Assembly (NCBI GenBank): GCA_947478865.1
Contig: CANJXF010000041.1
Location: 1-41,454 of the forward strand
Direction of reading: 5' to 3'
Origin: Verrucomicrobiales bacterium
GTDB taxonomy: Bacteria > Verrucomicrobiota > Verrucomicrobiia > Limisphaerales > CANJXF01
Length of the DNA: 41,454 nucleotides
Part shown: positions 17,246 through 26,771 of the stretch, piece by piece
How positions within the stretch are numbered: the first letter of the stretch is position 1
Layout: every line of letters begins with the position of its first letter
The notes under the pieces: generated by a model
Database searches by the model: none
What the model was told of the DNA's origin: nothing
Seen by the model: the letters and a program-made list of their open reading frames with translations, nothing else
Position numbers and translations under genes: made by a program

Positions 17246-17716
17246 CTATGGAATTTCCCGAATCAAAATAAACCAGGCACAATCATTTTTATCGTCGCCG
17301 GCTATCACCAGCGAATCCTGCCTGGTAATTTTTTCGGTAATCTTTCTGATATGTTTTCCCTCACCGAAAACATCGATTTGATAACGCGAGTCAGGCATGC
17401 GCTTGACTTCAATTTCACACTGGGGACTCAAGCGAATTTTCTGAGGAGCCGCGGAAGTCTGGATTTCCTTTTCATTTACGCGGAAATATTTTTTCCACTT
17501 AAACATTTTCAGCTTTTTGGACAACGACGGGTCCAAAGGTTGATGCTTCGCATCGGCTGAAGCTTCACCGTTGGTGCCCCAAACAAGTTGCACCTCCAAC
17601 TTGGATTCCGCCGCGGCCAACTGAGCCGTGCCGCTTAGAAGGACGCTGAGAAAAATGAAAAATGAAAAAATTTTTGTCGAGCGATTGATTCGAAAACTCA
17701 TTGCATTAAAACTCAT
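17246..17716 (-). CDS. Small secreted protein of unknown function
   Basis: 156 residues. A signal peptide covers about 10-36 (IFSFFIFLSVLLSGTAQLAAA, cleavage near AAA-ES; a second Met at residue 6 may be the true start). The mature part is basic and beta-rich (KLEVQLVWGTN; PQCEIEVKRMPDSRYQIDVFGEGK). I recognise no family. It begins directly after the anti-sigma stop, so it is the third gene of the sigma/anti-sigma unit and probably a target or accessory of that envelope-stress circuit. Low similarity to anything I know makes lineage-specific origin likely. Confidence 0.7.
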   Translation of the reverse strand: MSFNAMSFRINRSTKIFSFFIFLSVLLSGTAQLAAAESKLEVQLVWGTNGEASADAKHQPLDPSLSKKLKMFKWKKYFRVNEKEIQTSAAPQKIRLSPQCEIEVKRMPDSRYQIDVFGEGKHIRKITEKITRQDSLVIAGDDKNDCAWFILIREIP

Positions 17717-18190
17717 CTAGTTTGAATCAACCACTTCCTGTGCCTCGCGGTCAAACAGATAAACGACTGTCATCCGTTCTGAATCGGAATGGTAAGTGAT
17801 CGCCCCCATGTCTCCATTCGCGCCTTCCAATTCACCATAGTTAGCGGTGTCGCGAAACGCAATAAACGAGACCATCAGTAATGCACAGGCTGAAGCAATG
17901 CCAGCAACCCATCGCGGTTTCCACCACTGGAACGCTGACGAAATTTGTGGCTCCATCGCTCCGCTCCGTTCAATTTCGCGCTGTATTTTACCCCAATAAA
18001 ACTCGCGCGTCTCTGGCAGCTTCAATTCCACCTCGTTCCCGCATAAAGCCGTTTTGGTAAAATTCAATTCAGCCAGCAACATTTGCGCCCCGCGATTCTG
18101 GCTCAGCAGCTCAGAAAGCTCGCGCCCCTCTCTGTCGGAAAGTTCTCCATCCAGATGGGCCTGCAATTTAAATTTTATTTCTTCGTTCAT
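17717..18190 (-). CDS. Membrane anti-sigma factor
   Basis: 157 residues from the ATG at 18190, which overlaps the sigma factor TGA as ATGA. The N-terminus has the helical anti-sigma pattern (FKLQAHLDGELSDREGREL ... LLAEL); the zinc-binding HxxxCxxC of ZAS proteins is absent. A single membrane helix (about 94-113, WVAGIASACALLMVSFIAF) is followed by a short outer tail rich in acidic residues. By position and form it should hold the adjacent ECF sigma factor inactive at the inner membrane until an envelope signal triggers release. The frame is open further upstream, but that part lies in the sigma gene. Confidence 0.82.
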   Translation of the reverse strand: MNEEIKFKLQAHLDGELSDREGRELSELLSQNRGAQMLLAELNFTKTALCGNEVELKLPETREFYWGKIQREIERSGAMEPQISSAFQWWKPRWVAGIASACALLMVSFIAFRDTANYGELEGANGDMGAITYHSDSERMTVVYLFDREAQEVVDSN

Positions 18191-18789
18191 TTTAACTCGT
18201 CTCGTTTGTAGCCCGCCAGCAACCCGGCCATTTTCCGGCGCGCATAGAAAAGCCGCGACATCACCGTTCCCATCGAGCAATTCATTCGCTTGGCGATCTC
18301 TTTGTACTCCAAATCTTCAAACTCGTGCAAAATCAGCACCGTCCTGTGCTCATGCGAAAGTTGCGCCAAAGCCTGATCGATTCTCTTCCGCAATTCAGTT
18401 CGTTCCAATCCTTCCGTCGGATTCACCTCAACCACGGGCATCTGCCGCTCCACCCCCCCGGATTCTTCGTTCAAAACTTCAATCGACTCCGATCGATGCC
18501 GCTTATTTTTCCGCAGTTGATCAAGGCACAGATTGATCACGATCCGCGTCATCCAAGTTGCGAAGCTCGATTCGCCCTGAAATTGCACCAATCGTTGCCA
18601 CCCTTTCACCCAGGCTTCCTGAGAAAGATCAAGCGCCTCATCTTCATTACGCATCATGCTAAAAGCCCGAGCGTAAATTTTATCTCGATGCCGCGCTACC
18701 AACTCTTCGAACGCGAGCATGTCGCTCTGCTTGGCCAACTTCACCAGGAGTTCGTCAGCTGTATTGGGATAATCCTGGCTCGTCGACAT
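18187..18789 (-). CDS. ECF sigma factor (RpoE-like)
   Basis: 200 residues. Region 2 (about 25-95) has AFEELVARHRDKIYARAFSM, DEALDLSQEAWVKGWQRL and FATWMTRIVINLCLDQLRK. Region 4 (about 135-190) has LAQLSHEHRTVLILHEFEDL and YKEIAKRMNCSMGTVMSRLF. These are classic for group 4 sigma factors that redirect RNA polymerase under stress. Coupling to the anti-sigma gene (4-base overlap) supports a RpoE-type module. hisB ends 39 bp upstream on the same strand, so the module may have its own promoter or be read from hisB. I saw no clear autoregulatory promoter in the short spacer. Confidence 0.93.
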   Translation of the reverse strand: MSTSQDYPNTADELLVKLAKQSDMLAFEELVARHRDKIYARAFSMMRNEDEALDLSQEAWVKGWQRLVQFQGESSFATWMTRIVINLCLDQLRKNKRHRSESIEVLNEESGGVERQMPVVEVNPTEGLERTELRKRIDQALAQLSHEHRTVLILHEFEDLEYKEIAKRMNCSMGTVMSRLFYARRKMAGLLAGYKRDELK

Positions 18790-18828
18790 GGTTTTGACGG
18801 AGGGGTTCAGGGGGATATTCAGCCCGCT

Positions 18829-19491
18829 TTACAACTTTCCTTTGGTGCTGGGCAATTGGCCGGAAATCCGCGGATCCTGTTGGCAGGCAAAATCAACGGC
18901 ACGCGCAAACGCTTTAAACAGCGCCTCAACGACATGATGCGGCTCCTCGCCATAAACCAGTTCCAGATGCAAATTGCACCGCGCTTCATTGGTGAATCCC
19001 TGGAAAAACTCCTTCGCCAAGCCAAATCGAAACGACGATGACATGTCCTGTCTTCTTTCAGTTTCGCTGATATTTTTAAAAGACATTTTGTCCAATCCAC
19101 GCCAGACCATGAATGGTCGGCCACTGAAATCGACCACACAGCGCGCCAAACATTCATCCATTGGAACAAAGGCTTCCCCGGTCAACGGATTTCGCGGATC
19201 AAAGCCGGTTCCGTAGCGGCGAATTCCCTTTTTGTCGCCAAGGGCCGCGAGAAAAGCCTGCCCAAGGGCAATTCCGCAATCCTCGACCGTATGGTGTGCA
19301 TCGACTTCCAGATCTCCTTTGCAATTCAGCATCAAATCAGTCGTGGAGTGCTTCGCGAAGAGCGTGAGCATGTGATCAAAAAATGGAATGCCCGTTTTGA
19401 TCGACGATTTCCCGGCGCCATCAATATTCAGCTTGAGGGCAATTTGGGTTTCTTTCGTTGCTCGCTTGATTTGCGCGACGCGCTTTTTCAT
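18829..19491 (-). CDS. hisB: Imidazoleglycerol-phosphate dehydratase
   Basis: 220 residues from the ATG at 19491 (the frame is open further to 19533, but residues from MKKRVAQIKRATKET match the usual start). Motifs: PFFDHML (37-42), DAHHTVEDCGIALGQAF (64-80) and EPHHVVEALFKAFARA near the end, all with the His/Glu ligands for the two manganese ions. It carries out the sixth step of histidine synthesis. An insertion of about 13 residues (96-108, GFDPRNPLTGEAF) precedes the conserved VPMDE and makes it longer than the common 195-205 residues. No other his gene is next to it here; it leads the minus-strand sigma cluster. Confidence 0.95.
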   Translation of the reverse strand: MKKRVAQIKRATKETQIALKLNIDGAGKSSIKTGIPFFDHMLTLFAKHSTTDLMLNCKGDLEVDAHHTVEDCGIALGQAFLAALGDKKGIRRYGTGFDPRNPLTGEAFVPMDECLARCVVDFSGRPFMVWRGLDKMSFKNISETERRQDMSSSFRFGLAKEFFQGFTNEARCNLHLELVYGEEPHHVVEALFKAFARAVDFACQQDPRISGQLPSTKGKL

Positions 19492-19656
19492 TGCCCGGAA
19501 TAAAACAGCTTTCGCCCGGAAAACAAAGAGCAAATGGAAAGATGAGGCGCTCTCGACGATTTTTCCCTAATCGATTTAAAATAATTTTCCACCAAAAGTT
19601 GCGCAGAAGGGCTTGCCTCTCAACTGAACAGAAGCAAAACTTCTTTGTCTTGTTTC

Positions 19657-21423
19657 ATGGTGAAGGATTGGCTGAAGAAAATTTATTTGCACGCGAGCGC
19701 CATTGGAGTGGCGCTGATTTTATTCTTTGTTGGAAACTCTGCGGCAGCCGCCCCCAGTTTTACCGCCACCCTGGATCGCTCTACCATCGGTCTTGGCGAG
19801 AGCGCAACGTTATCCCTGACGTTTACCGATCTTTCTCTTCAGGAACAATTAAACCTGCCCGGAATCCCAAACGTGAGGTGGAATGGCCTCGGTCGATCCA
19901 CTTCGACGACGATCGTCAATGGGCAAGCCTCTTCAATTACGACCCATAAATTTGACCTGACGCCAAGCACGGTCGGCGAATTCTCGATTCCTGCCATCCA
20001 GGTAAAATCCGGCGGCGCGGCTTATTCGACCCAGCCTTTGAAATTGAAAGTGGTCCAAGGCCAGGCGCCGCCTGAGGAAAAATCGCCAGCTTTTGTTAAA
20101 TTGATCGTGCCGCGAAACCAGATCTATTTTGGAGAGCCAATCGCAGTAGAGATTCAACTTTATTGTCAGGATGCGCGTAATCTCAGCATGCCCCAAATTC
20201 AAAGCGATGGCTTCACAGTCGGAAACATCCCGCAACCGACACAGTCCCGGACTCGCATCGGCAATGACGTTTACAATCTGGTTGCATTCAAGGTGATCGT
20301 CGCACCAACGAAAGTGGGCGCGCTGACGCTCGGACCCGCGACCTGCAGTCTCACGCTCTTAACGGGACCGCAGAATTTTTTCGGCCAATACACCCAGGAA
20401 CGACAGGTGAGCCTCAAGAGCGAACCGCAGGTGTTGCAGGTCCTTCCTTTGCCGACAACGAACAAGCCGCCCAACTTCAACGGAGCGATTGGGAGTTTCA
20501 GCATGTCATTCAATGCCGGGCCCACCAACGTTGCGGTTGGCGATCCCATCACGGTGAAGGTAAAAATATCCGGCCGTGGCGCGTTGGATCTTTTGTCCCT
20601 GCCTGCGCAGAGTGACTGGCGCGAATTCAAAACCTATCCGGCGACAAGCAAGGTGGAACCAACTGACCCACTCGGGTTGGAAGGAACAAAAACCTTTGAG
20701 CAAGTCATCGTCCCGCAGAATTCCGGCATCACCGAACTGCCTCAGTTTGTCTTTAGCTTTTTCAATCCCGAGCGCAAACGATATCAATCCATCACTAATC
20801 CCGCGGTTCCCCTCGTCGTTCGGCCCACCGCCGCGACGCCCCAGCCCACCGTTTTTTTGAACAATTCAAATCCGGCTGAGAAATCGTCCACCGTGCGGGA
20901 AATCGTCCACATCAAACCGCAAATTGGAACCATTCACACCTCGTCCGCACCCTTGCTGAAACAGCCGTGGTTTCTTGCTTTGCAACTGGTTGCGCCGCTC
21001 GCCTATTTCGCCGGCATGATTTTGCGAAAGCGCCGGGAAGATTTCCAGAGGAACCCGCAGTTGCGGCGCGAGCGTGAGGTCTCGAAGCTCGTGGAGAACG
21101 GCTTGAAGGAGCTTACGCGTCACGCCGCTGCAAACGAATCGGATCAGTTTTTCGCAACCCTCTTTCGTTTGCTCCAGGAACAACTGGGCGAACGGCTGAA
21201 CCTGCCCGCCTCTGCGATTACGGAAGCGGTTCTCGACGAGCAATTGCGCCCCAATGGAGTTTCAGAGGAAACGCTCGCTTCGATCCACGAATTGTTTCAA
21301 GCCTGCAATCAAGCGCGCTATGCCGCTCACCGCAGCCAAGCCGAGCTTGCCGGCTACATTCCCAAAACGACCGAAGCGTTAACCGCAGTAAAAAAGCTGA
21401 AATATGAAAGCGCCTTGGTTTAA
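19657..21423 (+). CDS. batD: BatD-like exported protein (aerotolerance operon type)
   Basis: 588 residues from the ATG at 19657. A signal peptide covers about 12-34. Ig-like beta-sandwich repeats follow (SFTATLDRSTIGLGESATLSL; FDLTPSTVGEFSIPAIQV; FSMSFNAGPTNVAVGDPITV), with one membrane helix near 438-458 and a charged cytoplasmic tail. This matches the BatD/oxygen-tolerance family, whose members act with MoxR ATPase and VWA proteins in envelope integrity. Here batA, batB and moxR are not adjacent: hisB is divergent upstream. The 3' end overlaps batE by 20 bases. No good ribosome site is visible. Confidence 0.82.
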   Translation: MVKDWLKKIYLHASAIGVALILFFVGNSAAAAPSFTATLDRSTIGLGESATLSLTFTDLSLQEQLNLPGIPNVRWNGLGRSTSTTIVNGQASSITTHKFDLTPSTVGEFSIPAIQVKSGGAAYSTQPLKLKVVQGQAPPEEKSPAFVKLIVPRNQIYFGEPIAVEIQLYCQDARNLSMPQIQSDGFTVGNIPQPTQSRTRIGNDVYNLVAFKVIVAPTKVGALTLGPATCSLTLLTGPQNFFGQYTQERQVSLKSEPQVLQVLPLPTTNKPPNFNGAIGSFSMSFNAGPTNVAVGDPITVKVKISGRGALDLLSLPAQSDWREFKTYPATSKVEPTDPLGLEGTKTFEQVIVPQNSGITELPQFVFSFFNPERKRYQSITNPAVPLVVRPTAATPQPTVFLNNSNPAEKSSTVREIVHIKPQIGTIHTSSAPLLKQPWFLALQLVAPLAYFAGMILRKRREDFQRNPQLRREREVSKLVENGLKELTRHAAANESDQFFATLFRLLQEQLGERLNLPASAITEAVLDEQLRPNGVSEETLASIHELFQACNQARYAAHRSQAELAGYIPKTTEALTAVKKLKYESALV

Positions 21424-22234
21424 GCCTGAAGTCATTGGATCGGCGAATGCAGGGAACCCTCTCCCGGTCGTAGCAAAAAGGTGTCGAATCCTGAAATATC
21501 TTTTCAGCGCATTCTCTTTCGCGATGGCAGCGAATCTGTTCGCGCAAAATGCGCCTGCACTTTTTAACGAAGCTAATAAACTTTACGAGCAAGGTCGTTA
21601 TCCTGATGCCGCCACCGCCTACGAAAAAATCATTCAGACCGGAGCCCAGGTCCCAGCTGTGTATTTCAATTTAGGCAATGCGTTTTTGAAGGCCGGAAAG
21701 ACCGGGCGCGCCATTGTGGCCTATCGCACTGCGGAAAAACTTTCTCCGCGCGATCCTGACCTGCGCGCCAATCTACAATTTGCGCGCGACCAGGCTGCCG
21801 GCGGTGTAACCAATGCGCCACAGCACTGGACCAACTGGACTACACGACTGACCCTGAACGAATGGACTCTCCTTACCTCCCTCACCTTGAGCGCCTGGTT
21901 TATGGCCCTCGCCATGCGACAATGGAATCCAAAATGGAAAAAATCCTTTGGCCGCACTCTTCTCGTGCTCGGAGTGATTGCCGGATTTTTCGTGGTCTGT
22001 TTAATCTCTGCCGTTCGCGCCGAAAGCGGGCAGAGTTCAGTAGTCATTGTGTCCGAAGCGGTGATCAGGCGGGGTCCTTTTGATGAATCACAAAGCGTCT
22101 TTTCCTTGCGCGACGGTGCTGAAGTGACAGTTCTGGATCGAAACGCCGAGTGGTTGAAAATCGTCGATGGCTCGCAACGGACGGGTTGGTTGTTGCAGCG
22201 ACAATTGCTGACCGTTCCCGGCGCGAAACTCTAG
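21404..22234 (+). CDS. batE: BatE-like TPR protein with SH3-type domain
   Basis: 276 residues. A long N-region leads to a hydrophobic signal-like stretch (about 29-47), then TPRs (50-125: LFNEANKLYEQGRYPDAATA; YFNLGNAFLKAGKTGRAIVA), two membrane helices (about 150-165 and 182-203) and a bacterial SH3-like domain at the end (VIVSEAVIRRGPFDESQSVF; GAEVTVLDRNAEWLKI; RTGWLLQRQLL). The TPR-TM-TM-SH3 plan with batD directly upstream (20-base overlap) identifies it as BatE-like. It probably forms a membrane complex with BatD facing the periplasm. Confidence 0.82.
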   Translation: MKAPWFKPEVIGSANAGNPLPVVAKRCRILKYLFSAFSFAMAANLFAQNAPALFNEANKLYEQGRYPDAATAYEKIIQTGAQVPAVYFNLGNAFLKAGKTGRAIVAYRTAEKLSPRDPDLRANLQFARDQAAGGVTNAPQHWTNWTTRLTLNEWTLLTSLTLSAWFMALAMRQWNPKWKKSFGRTLLVLGVIAGFFVVCLISAVRAESGQSSVVIVSEAVIRRGPFDESQSVFSLRDGAEVTVLDRNAEWLKIVDGSQRTGWLLQRQLLTVPGAKL

Positions 22235-22241
22235 TTCGGGA

Positions 22242-23603
22242 CTAAGAAAGTTCCCGGAGTCTCCCCGTGCTGTCCCCAACGCGATCCACCGCAATCCCCA
22301 TTCGCTCCAGCATCGAGAGGTAAAGGTTCGACATGGGCGTTTCCTTTTTGAAACGAATGTGTCTTCCGCCCTGAATGGTCCCGCCTCCACCACCGGCGAA
22401 TAGCACGGGCAGATTGTCGTGATTATGCGCATTGCCATCGCCAATGCCGCTGCCGTAAACAATCATGCAATGATCAAGCAAGGTGCCTTCGCCCTCCGGA
22501 ATGGATTTTAATTTCTCGAGAAAATAGGCGAACTGCGTGGAGTGAAAATGATTAATCTTCGCGATCTTTTTCTTCTTCAATTCCTCGTCGGCGTGGTGCG
22601 ATAACTCGTGATGCCCCTCTGAAATATCAATATTCTTGTAGCTCCGGTTGCTCCCGTCGAAGGCGATCATCAGGGTGGAAATGCGAGTGGTGTCGGTTTG
22701 AAACGCGAGCGCCTGCAGATCGTACATCAGCCGCATGTGCTTTTCGAAACCATCGATGCCCGAGGGGATTCCGCTGGGCCGTTTGGCATCAGGCAAAGCT
22801 GTTGCAAATCGTTCCGCCTTCTCGATGCGTTGCTCCACTTCGCGCACCGCCGTCAAATACTCGTCCAACTTGCGGCGGTCGGTGTAGCCGAGGTTGGACT
22901 GAAGTTGTTTCGCATCTTCGCGCACAAAATCGAGAATGCTCTTCTGGTAGCGTTTTCTCCGAATCGATTTTTCTGAGATTTCGCCGGAATCATTGTTCGC
23001 AAAGAGACGTTCGAAAACCAACCGCGGATCGATCTCCGGCGGCATCGGGGTCGATTCCGCTTTCCACGAAATGTTCGCCTGATACGCGCAGCTGTAACCG
23101 GAATCACAATTGCCGGCCTGCCGATTTCCTTCACAGCCGAGTTCAAGCGAACTGAACCGCGTTTCGTTTCCAATTTTTTGAGCCGCAAGCTGGTCCACCG
23201 AGATGCCAACCTTGATATCCACACCCTGAGTTTTTCTCGCCTGGCATCCAGTGAGAAAAGTGGCTGAGGCCCGTGCATGGTCCCCTGCTCCATCTCCGTG
23301 AGGGCGCGCTTTGTCGTGCGCCAATCCGCTCAAAACCAGCAGATCTTTTTGAAACGGTTTGAGCGGCTCAAGGATGTAAGGGAAGTCAAAATCCGCACCC
23401 ACCTTGGTTGGGGTCCAGTCCACCATGTTGACGCCGTTCGGGACGTAAACGAAGGCCATTCGTTTTGGGAAAGATTTCTTGGGGTCGGCGCTCGCGGCGA
23501 TGAGTTGTGTCACCGGCGACATCGCTTCGAGCAGCGGAAGGGCCATCGCGGTTCCAAGGCCGCGAAGAAACGTTCTCCGTGGAATATGCCACTTCTTATG
23601 CAT
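22242..23603 (-). CDS. DUF1552 exported protein
   Basis: 453 residues from the ATG at 23603. The start contains a twin-arginine-like motif (PRRTFLRGLG at about 8-17), then a hydrophobic stretch. Family stretches seen: KRMAFVYVPNGVNMVDWTP, DLLVLSGLAHDKARPHGDGAGDH (separated by no gap), SVDQLAAQKIG, SSLELGCEG, CAYQANISW and GDGNAHNHDNLPVLFAGGG. DUF1552 is abundant in Planctomycetes and Verrucomicrobia, related to alkaline-phosphatase-like DUF1501 proteins and usually encoded beside a DUF1592 cytochrome-type gene. No such partner is next to it here, so it is solitary. Function is unknown; export is likely. It converges on batE with 7 bp between stops. Confidence 0.88.
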   Translation of the reverse strand: MHKKWHIPRRTFLRGLGTAMALPLLEAMSPVTQLIAASADPKKSFPKRMAFVYVPNGVNMVDWTPTKVGADFDFPYILEPLKPFQKDLLVLSGLAHDKARPHGDGAGDHARASATFLTGCQARKTQGVDIKVGISVDQLAAQKIGNETRFSSLELGCEGNRQAGNCDSGYSCAYQANISWKAESTPMPPEIDPRLVFERLFANNDSGEISEKSIRRKRYQKSILDFVREDAKQLQSNLGYTDRRKLDEYLTAVREVEQRIEKAERFATALPDAKRPSGIPSGIDGFEKHMRLMYDLQALAFQTDTTRISTLMIAFDGSNRSYKNIDISEGHHELSHHADEELKKKKIAKINHFHSTQFAYFLEKLKSIPEGEGTLLDHCMIVYGSGIGDGNAHNHDNLPVLFAGGGGGTIQGGRHIRFKKETPMSNLYLSMLERMGIAVDRVGDSTGRLRELS

Positions 23604-23661
23604 TGGTTTACTGACTAACTTATTTGAAACAACCTTCAAAAACAAGAAGGCAAGTTTCCAT

Positions 23662-25434
23662 TTACAGCCGGGCGACGAGGAGTTCCCTTTGGAAAATCAG
23701 CTCCTTTGGCAAATGGGAGTAGAGCTTGATAAAGAGTTCATCCTGCGAAAGGACCTCGCGTTTCCAATCGTCCATGCTCATCCGTTGCGCGGCAGCGAGC
23801 CGTTCCGAGTCGAATTCATCCATTCCTTCGAGATCAAAATCCTGCGGTCCCGGCACCCAGCCGAGTGGAGTTTCGTTTGCGCCAGCCCGTCCCCGACAGC
23901 GTTCGATAATCCATTTGAGCACACGCATGTTTTCGCCGAAACCGGGCCAGAGAAATTTCCCGTCGTCATCTTTGCGAAACCAATTCACGTGAAAGATGCG
24001 CGGCGGAATCGTGACCAGCTTCCGCAGATTGAGCCAATGCTTGAAATAATCGCCCATGTTGTAACCGCAGAATGGCAGCATCGCCATCGGGTCGCGGCGC
24101 ACCTGCCCAACCGCGCCAACCGCTGCCGCCGTAGTTTCTGAACTCATGCTCGCTCCGACGTAAACTCCATGGATCCAATTGAATGCGGAATAAACCAACG
24201 GAATCGTGGTGCTGCGCCGTCCGCCAAAAATAATGGCGCTGATCGGGACGCCGGCGGGATCGTTCACCTCCGGCGCGAGCATTGGGTTATTAGTCATCGG
24301 CGCGGCAAACCGACTGTTGGGATGCGCCGCTTTCTCTTTCGATTCAGGCGTCCACGGATTTCCTTTCCAGTCGATTAACTCGGGCGGCGGTGTTTCATCT
24401 TTGCCTTCCCACCACACGTCGAGATCAGGCGTGAGCGCGACATTCGTGTAAATCGTATCGCGCGAAATGGTCTTCATCGCGTTGAGATTGGTTTGGCAAC
24501 TCGTGCCGGGCGCCACGCCAAAGTAACCGGACTCGGGGTTAATCGCGTAGAGCTGCCCGTCGGGCCCGGGCTTCATCCAGGCAATATCATCGCCAATCGT
24601 CCAGATTTTCCAGCCGGTGAAATGCGGCGGCGGAATCATCATCGCAAAATTAGTTTTTCCGCAGGCGCTGGGAAACGCGGCGGCAACGAATGTCTTTTCG
24701 CCGGTGGGCGATTCCACGCCGAGGATGAGCATGTGTTCAGCGAGCCAGCCCTCATTGCGACCGAGGTAAGAGCCAATGCGCAGCGCGAAACATTTTTTCC
24801 CGAGCAGAACATTCCCGCCGTAGTTTGAGCCGGTGGAAATGATCGTGTTGTCCTTGGGAAAATGCGCGATGAATCGCTTGTCGGGGCTCAAGTCCAGCAT
24901 GCAATGCAGCCCGTGATTAAAATCTTCGCTCTCGCCCAGATGCTCGTAGGCGACCTGCCCCATGCGGGTCATAATCCGCATGCTCAAAACCACGTAAAGC
25001 GAATCGGTCAGCTCGATTCCCACCTTGGTGAGCGGAGAATCCAGCGGGCCCATCAAATAAGGCACGACATACATCGTCTTGCCCGCCATCGCGCCGGCGC
25101 ACAGGGCGTGAAGCTTGGAATACATTTGCTTCGGCAGCGCCCAGTTGTTGGTCGGGCCGGCTTCTTCTTCGGTATCCGTGCAAATGTAGGTGCACTGTTC
25201 CACGCGCGCGACGTCGCTTGGATGAGATCGATGGTAGTAACACCCCGGCAGTTTCTCCTGGTTGAGCTTGATGAGAATGCCCTCTGCCACCGCCAGGTTG
25301 GTGAGCAATTCCTTTTCAGCTTCCGAGCCGTCGCACCAAAAAATCTTTTCAGCGCAACACAGGCCCGCCATCCGGTTGACCCAATTGATTACCGCTCCGT
25401 TCTGGGTATTGCATTTGCCATTTTTCATTTGCAT
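23662..25434 (-). CDS. pckG: Phosphoenolpyruvate carboxykinase (GTP)
   Basis: 590 residues, normal for the GTP enzyme. It interconverts oxaloacetate and PEP in gluconeogenesis. Motifs: [10 protein letters not shown] near 77-86, [41 protein letters not shown], the P-loop FPSACGKTN (254-262) with the reactive Cys258, and [15 protein letters not shown] with metal-binding Asp residues. [10 protein letters not shown] and FHVNWFRKD near the C-terminus are also typical. An alternative start is Met3. It lies 58 bp upstream of the DUF1552 gene on the same strand and is divergent from the aminopeptidase, with a 188-bp spacer. Confidence 0.97.
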   Translation of the reverse strand: MQMKNGKCNTQNGAVINWVNRMAGLCCAEKIFWCDGSEAEKELLTNLAVAEGILIKLNQEKLPGCYYHRSHPSDVARVEQCTYICTDTEEEAGPTNNWALPKQMYSKLHALCAGAMAGKTMYVVPYLMGPLDSPLTKVGIELTDSLYVVLSMRIMTRMGQVAYEHLGESEDFNHGLHCMLDLSPDKRFIAHFPKDNTIISTGSNYGGNVLLGKKCFALRIGSYLGRNEGWLAEHMLILGVESPTGEKTFVAAAFPSACGKTNFAMMIPPPHFTGWKIWTIGDDIAWMKPGPDGQLYAINPESGYFGVAPGTSCQTNLNAMKTISRDTIYTNVALTPDLDVWWEGKDETPPPELIDWKGNPWTPESKEKAAHPNSRFAAPMTNNPMLAPEVNDPAGVPISAIIFGGRRSTTIPLVYSAFNWIHGVYVGASMSSETTAAAVGAVGQVRRDPMAMLPFCGYNMGDYFKHWLNLRKLVTIPPRIFHVNWFRKDDDGKFLWPGFGENMRVLKWIIERCRGRAGANETPLGWVPGPQDFDLEGMDEFDSERLAAAQRMSMDDWKREVLSQDELFIKLYSHLPKELIFQRELLVARL

Positions 25435-25622
25435 AAGTTTTCATATTCGTCCAACGCCAGCCATCGACAACCAGAGAACCGTTGTCCGAAAGTAGTTCCG
25501 CAGATTGGACCCAGCAAGTCACAACGGGAATTGGGTTTTCCTGACCACGATTTGCCCCGACAATTTTCGAGAAAATAAATGGAAAACAAATCGAACGTGA
25601 ACTATCTATCCGCCTGTTTATC

Positions 25623-26771
25623 GTGAAACAACGCAATTGGATTCTCAGTTCCCTGTTGGTTTTGCTCGCGCTCACCGTCGCCGGTTGCCAGAGCATTGGC
25701 TATTACCGACAGGCCATCTCAGGGCAAATGGAAATGCTCTCCAACCAGCAGCCCATCCCGGCGCTGATTGAGGACACGAACACGTCGCCAAAATTGAAGG
25801 AAAAATTCCGGCTCATTCTCGCACTTCGCCACTTTGCCCAGGACCGGCTGAATCTTCCGACCGGACGGCATTACCTTTCCTACGTCGATCTGCATCGCTC
25901 CAACGCGGTTTGGAACGTCTATGCCGCCCCTGAATTTTCGCTCAAGCCAACCTCGTGGTGGTTCCCGATCGTCGGCAGCGTCACCTACCGCGGCTATTTC
26001 TCGGAATCAGCCGCCGAAAAATACGCCAAAAAAATGCGGGACAAAGGGTTGGATGTTTACGTCGGCGGAGTGGACGCGTATTCGACGCTCGGCTGGTTCA
26101 ACGATCCGGTTCTGAACACGTTCATCGACGATTCGGAACGCCGTTTGGCCTCGTTGATTTTTCACGAGCTGGCACATCAACGGCTATTCATTTCCGGCGA
26201 CACCGATTTCAACGAGGCCTTTGCCACCGCCGTCGCTGAAGAAGGATTGCGTCGTTGGCTGGTGGAGAAGAATGACTCCGTTGCATTGCAAAAATATCAG
26301 ACTGACCTGAAGCGCAAAAAACAGTTTGTTGATTTGATTCGAACCACGCGCGATCAACTGGACGCCCTTTACGAATCGAGCTCCTCGAAAAACAACGATC
26401 GAGAGAGTGCCGAAGCCGTATCAGCCACGCGCGAACGGAAAAATCGGATCCCCAAAACCCTACGCGACGACTACGCCCGATTGAGAAATGAATGGAATGG
26501 CTACGACGGCTATGATGAATGGTTTGAGGGTCCGCTGAACAATGCGCAACTCAACACGGTGGCGACCTACTACGATTTAGTTCCCGTGTTTCACCAGTTG
26601 ATCCATGAAGATGGCGGTGATCTCAACGAATTTTTCGCCCACACAAAACGCTTTGCGCGCATGTCCAAAGACCAGCGCCATCGCACTCTGGCGCAGGTGA
26701 AAGTCAGTGGGACGAACCAATTTTTTGCCGCGCCTGAGCCTGAGCGAAAAGTCGCAGACCGTGCAATGTGA
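25623..26771 (+). CDS. Predicted lipoprotein aminopeptidase
   Basis: 382 residues. A lipoprotein signal with lipobox V-A-G-C (Cys22) indicates membrane anchoring. The zinc site is HELAH at 181-185 with a downstream FNEAF (Glu198), the gluzincin pattern. Family stretches include GYYRQAISGQMEML, SLKPTSWWFPIVGSVTYRGYF and YDGYDEWFEGPLNNAQL, characteristic of the predicted aminopeptidase group COG4324. It probably trims peptides in the periplasm. The last 68 bases overlap the 3' end of coaX on the opposite strand, so the two transcripts are antisense to each other there. Confidence 0.87.
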   Translation: MKQRNWILSSLLVLLALTVAGCQSIGYYRQAISGQMEMLSNQQPIPALIEDTNTSPKLKEKFRLILALRHFAQDRLNLPTGRHYLSYVDLHRSNAVWNVYAAPEFSLKPTSWWFPIVGSVTYRGYFSESAAEKYAKKMRDKGLDVYVGGVDAYSTLGWFNDPVLNTFIDDSERRLASLIFHELAHQRLFISGDTDFNEAFATAVAEEGLRRWLVEKNDSVALQKYQTDLKRKKQFVDLIRTTRDQLDALYESSSSKNNDRESAEAVSATRERKNRIPKTLRDDYARLRNEWNGYDGYDEWFEGPLNNAQLNTVATYYDLVPVFHQLIHEDGGDLNEFFAHTKRFARMSKDQRHRTLAQVKVSGTNQFFAAPEPERKVADRAM

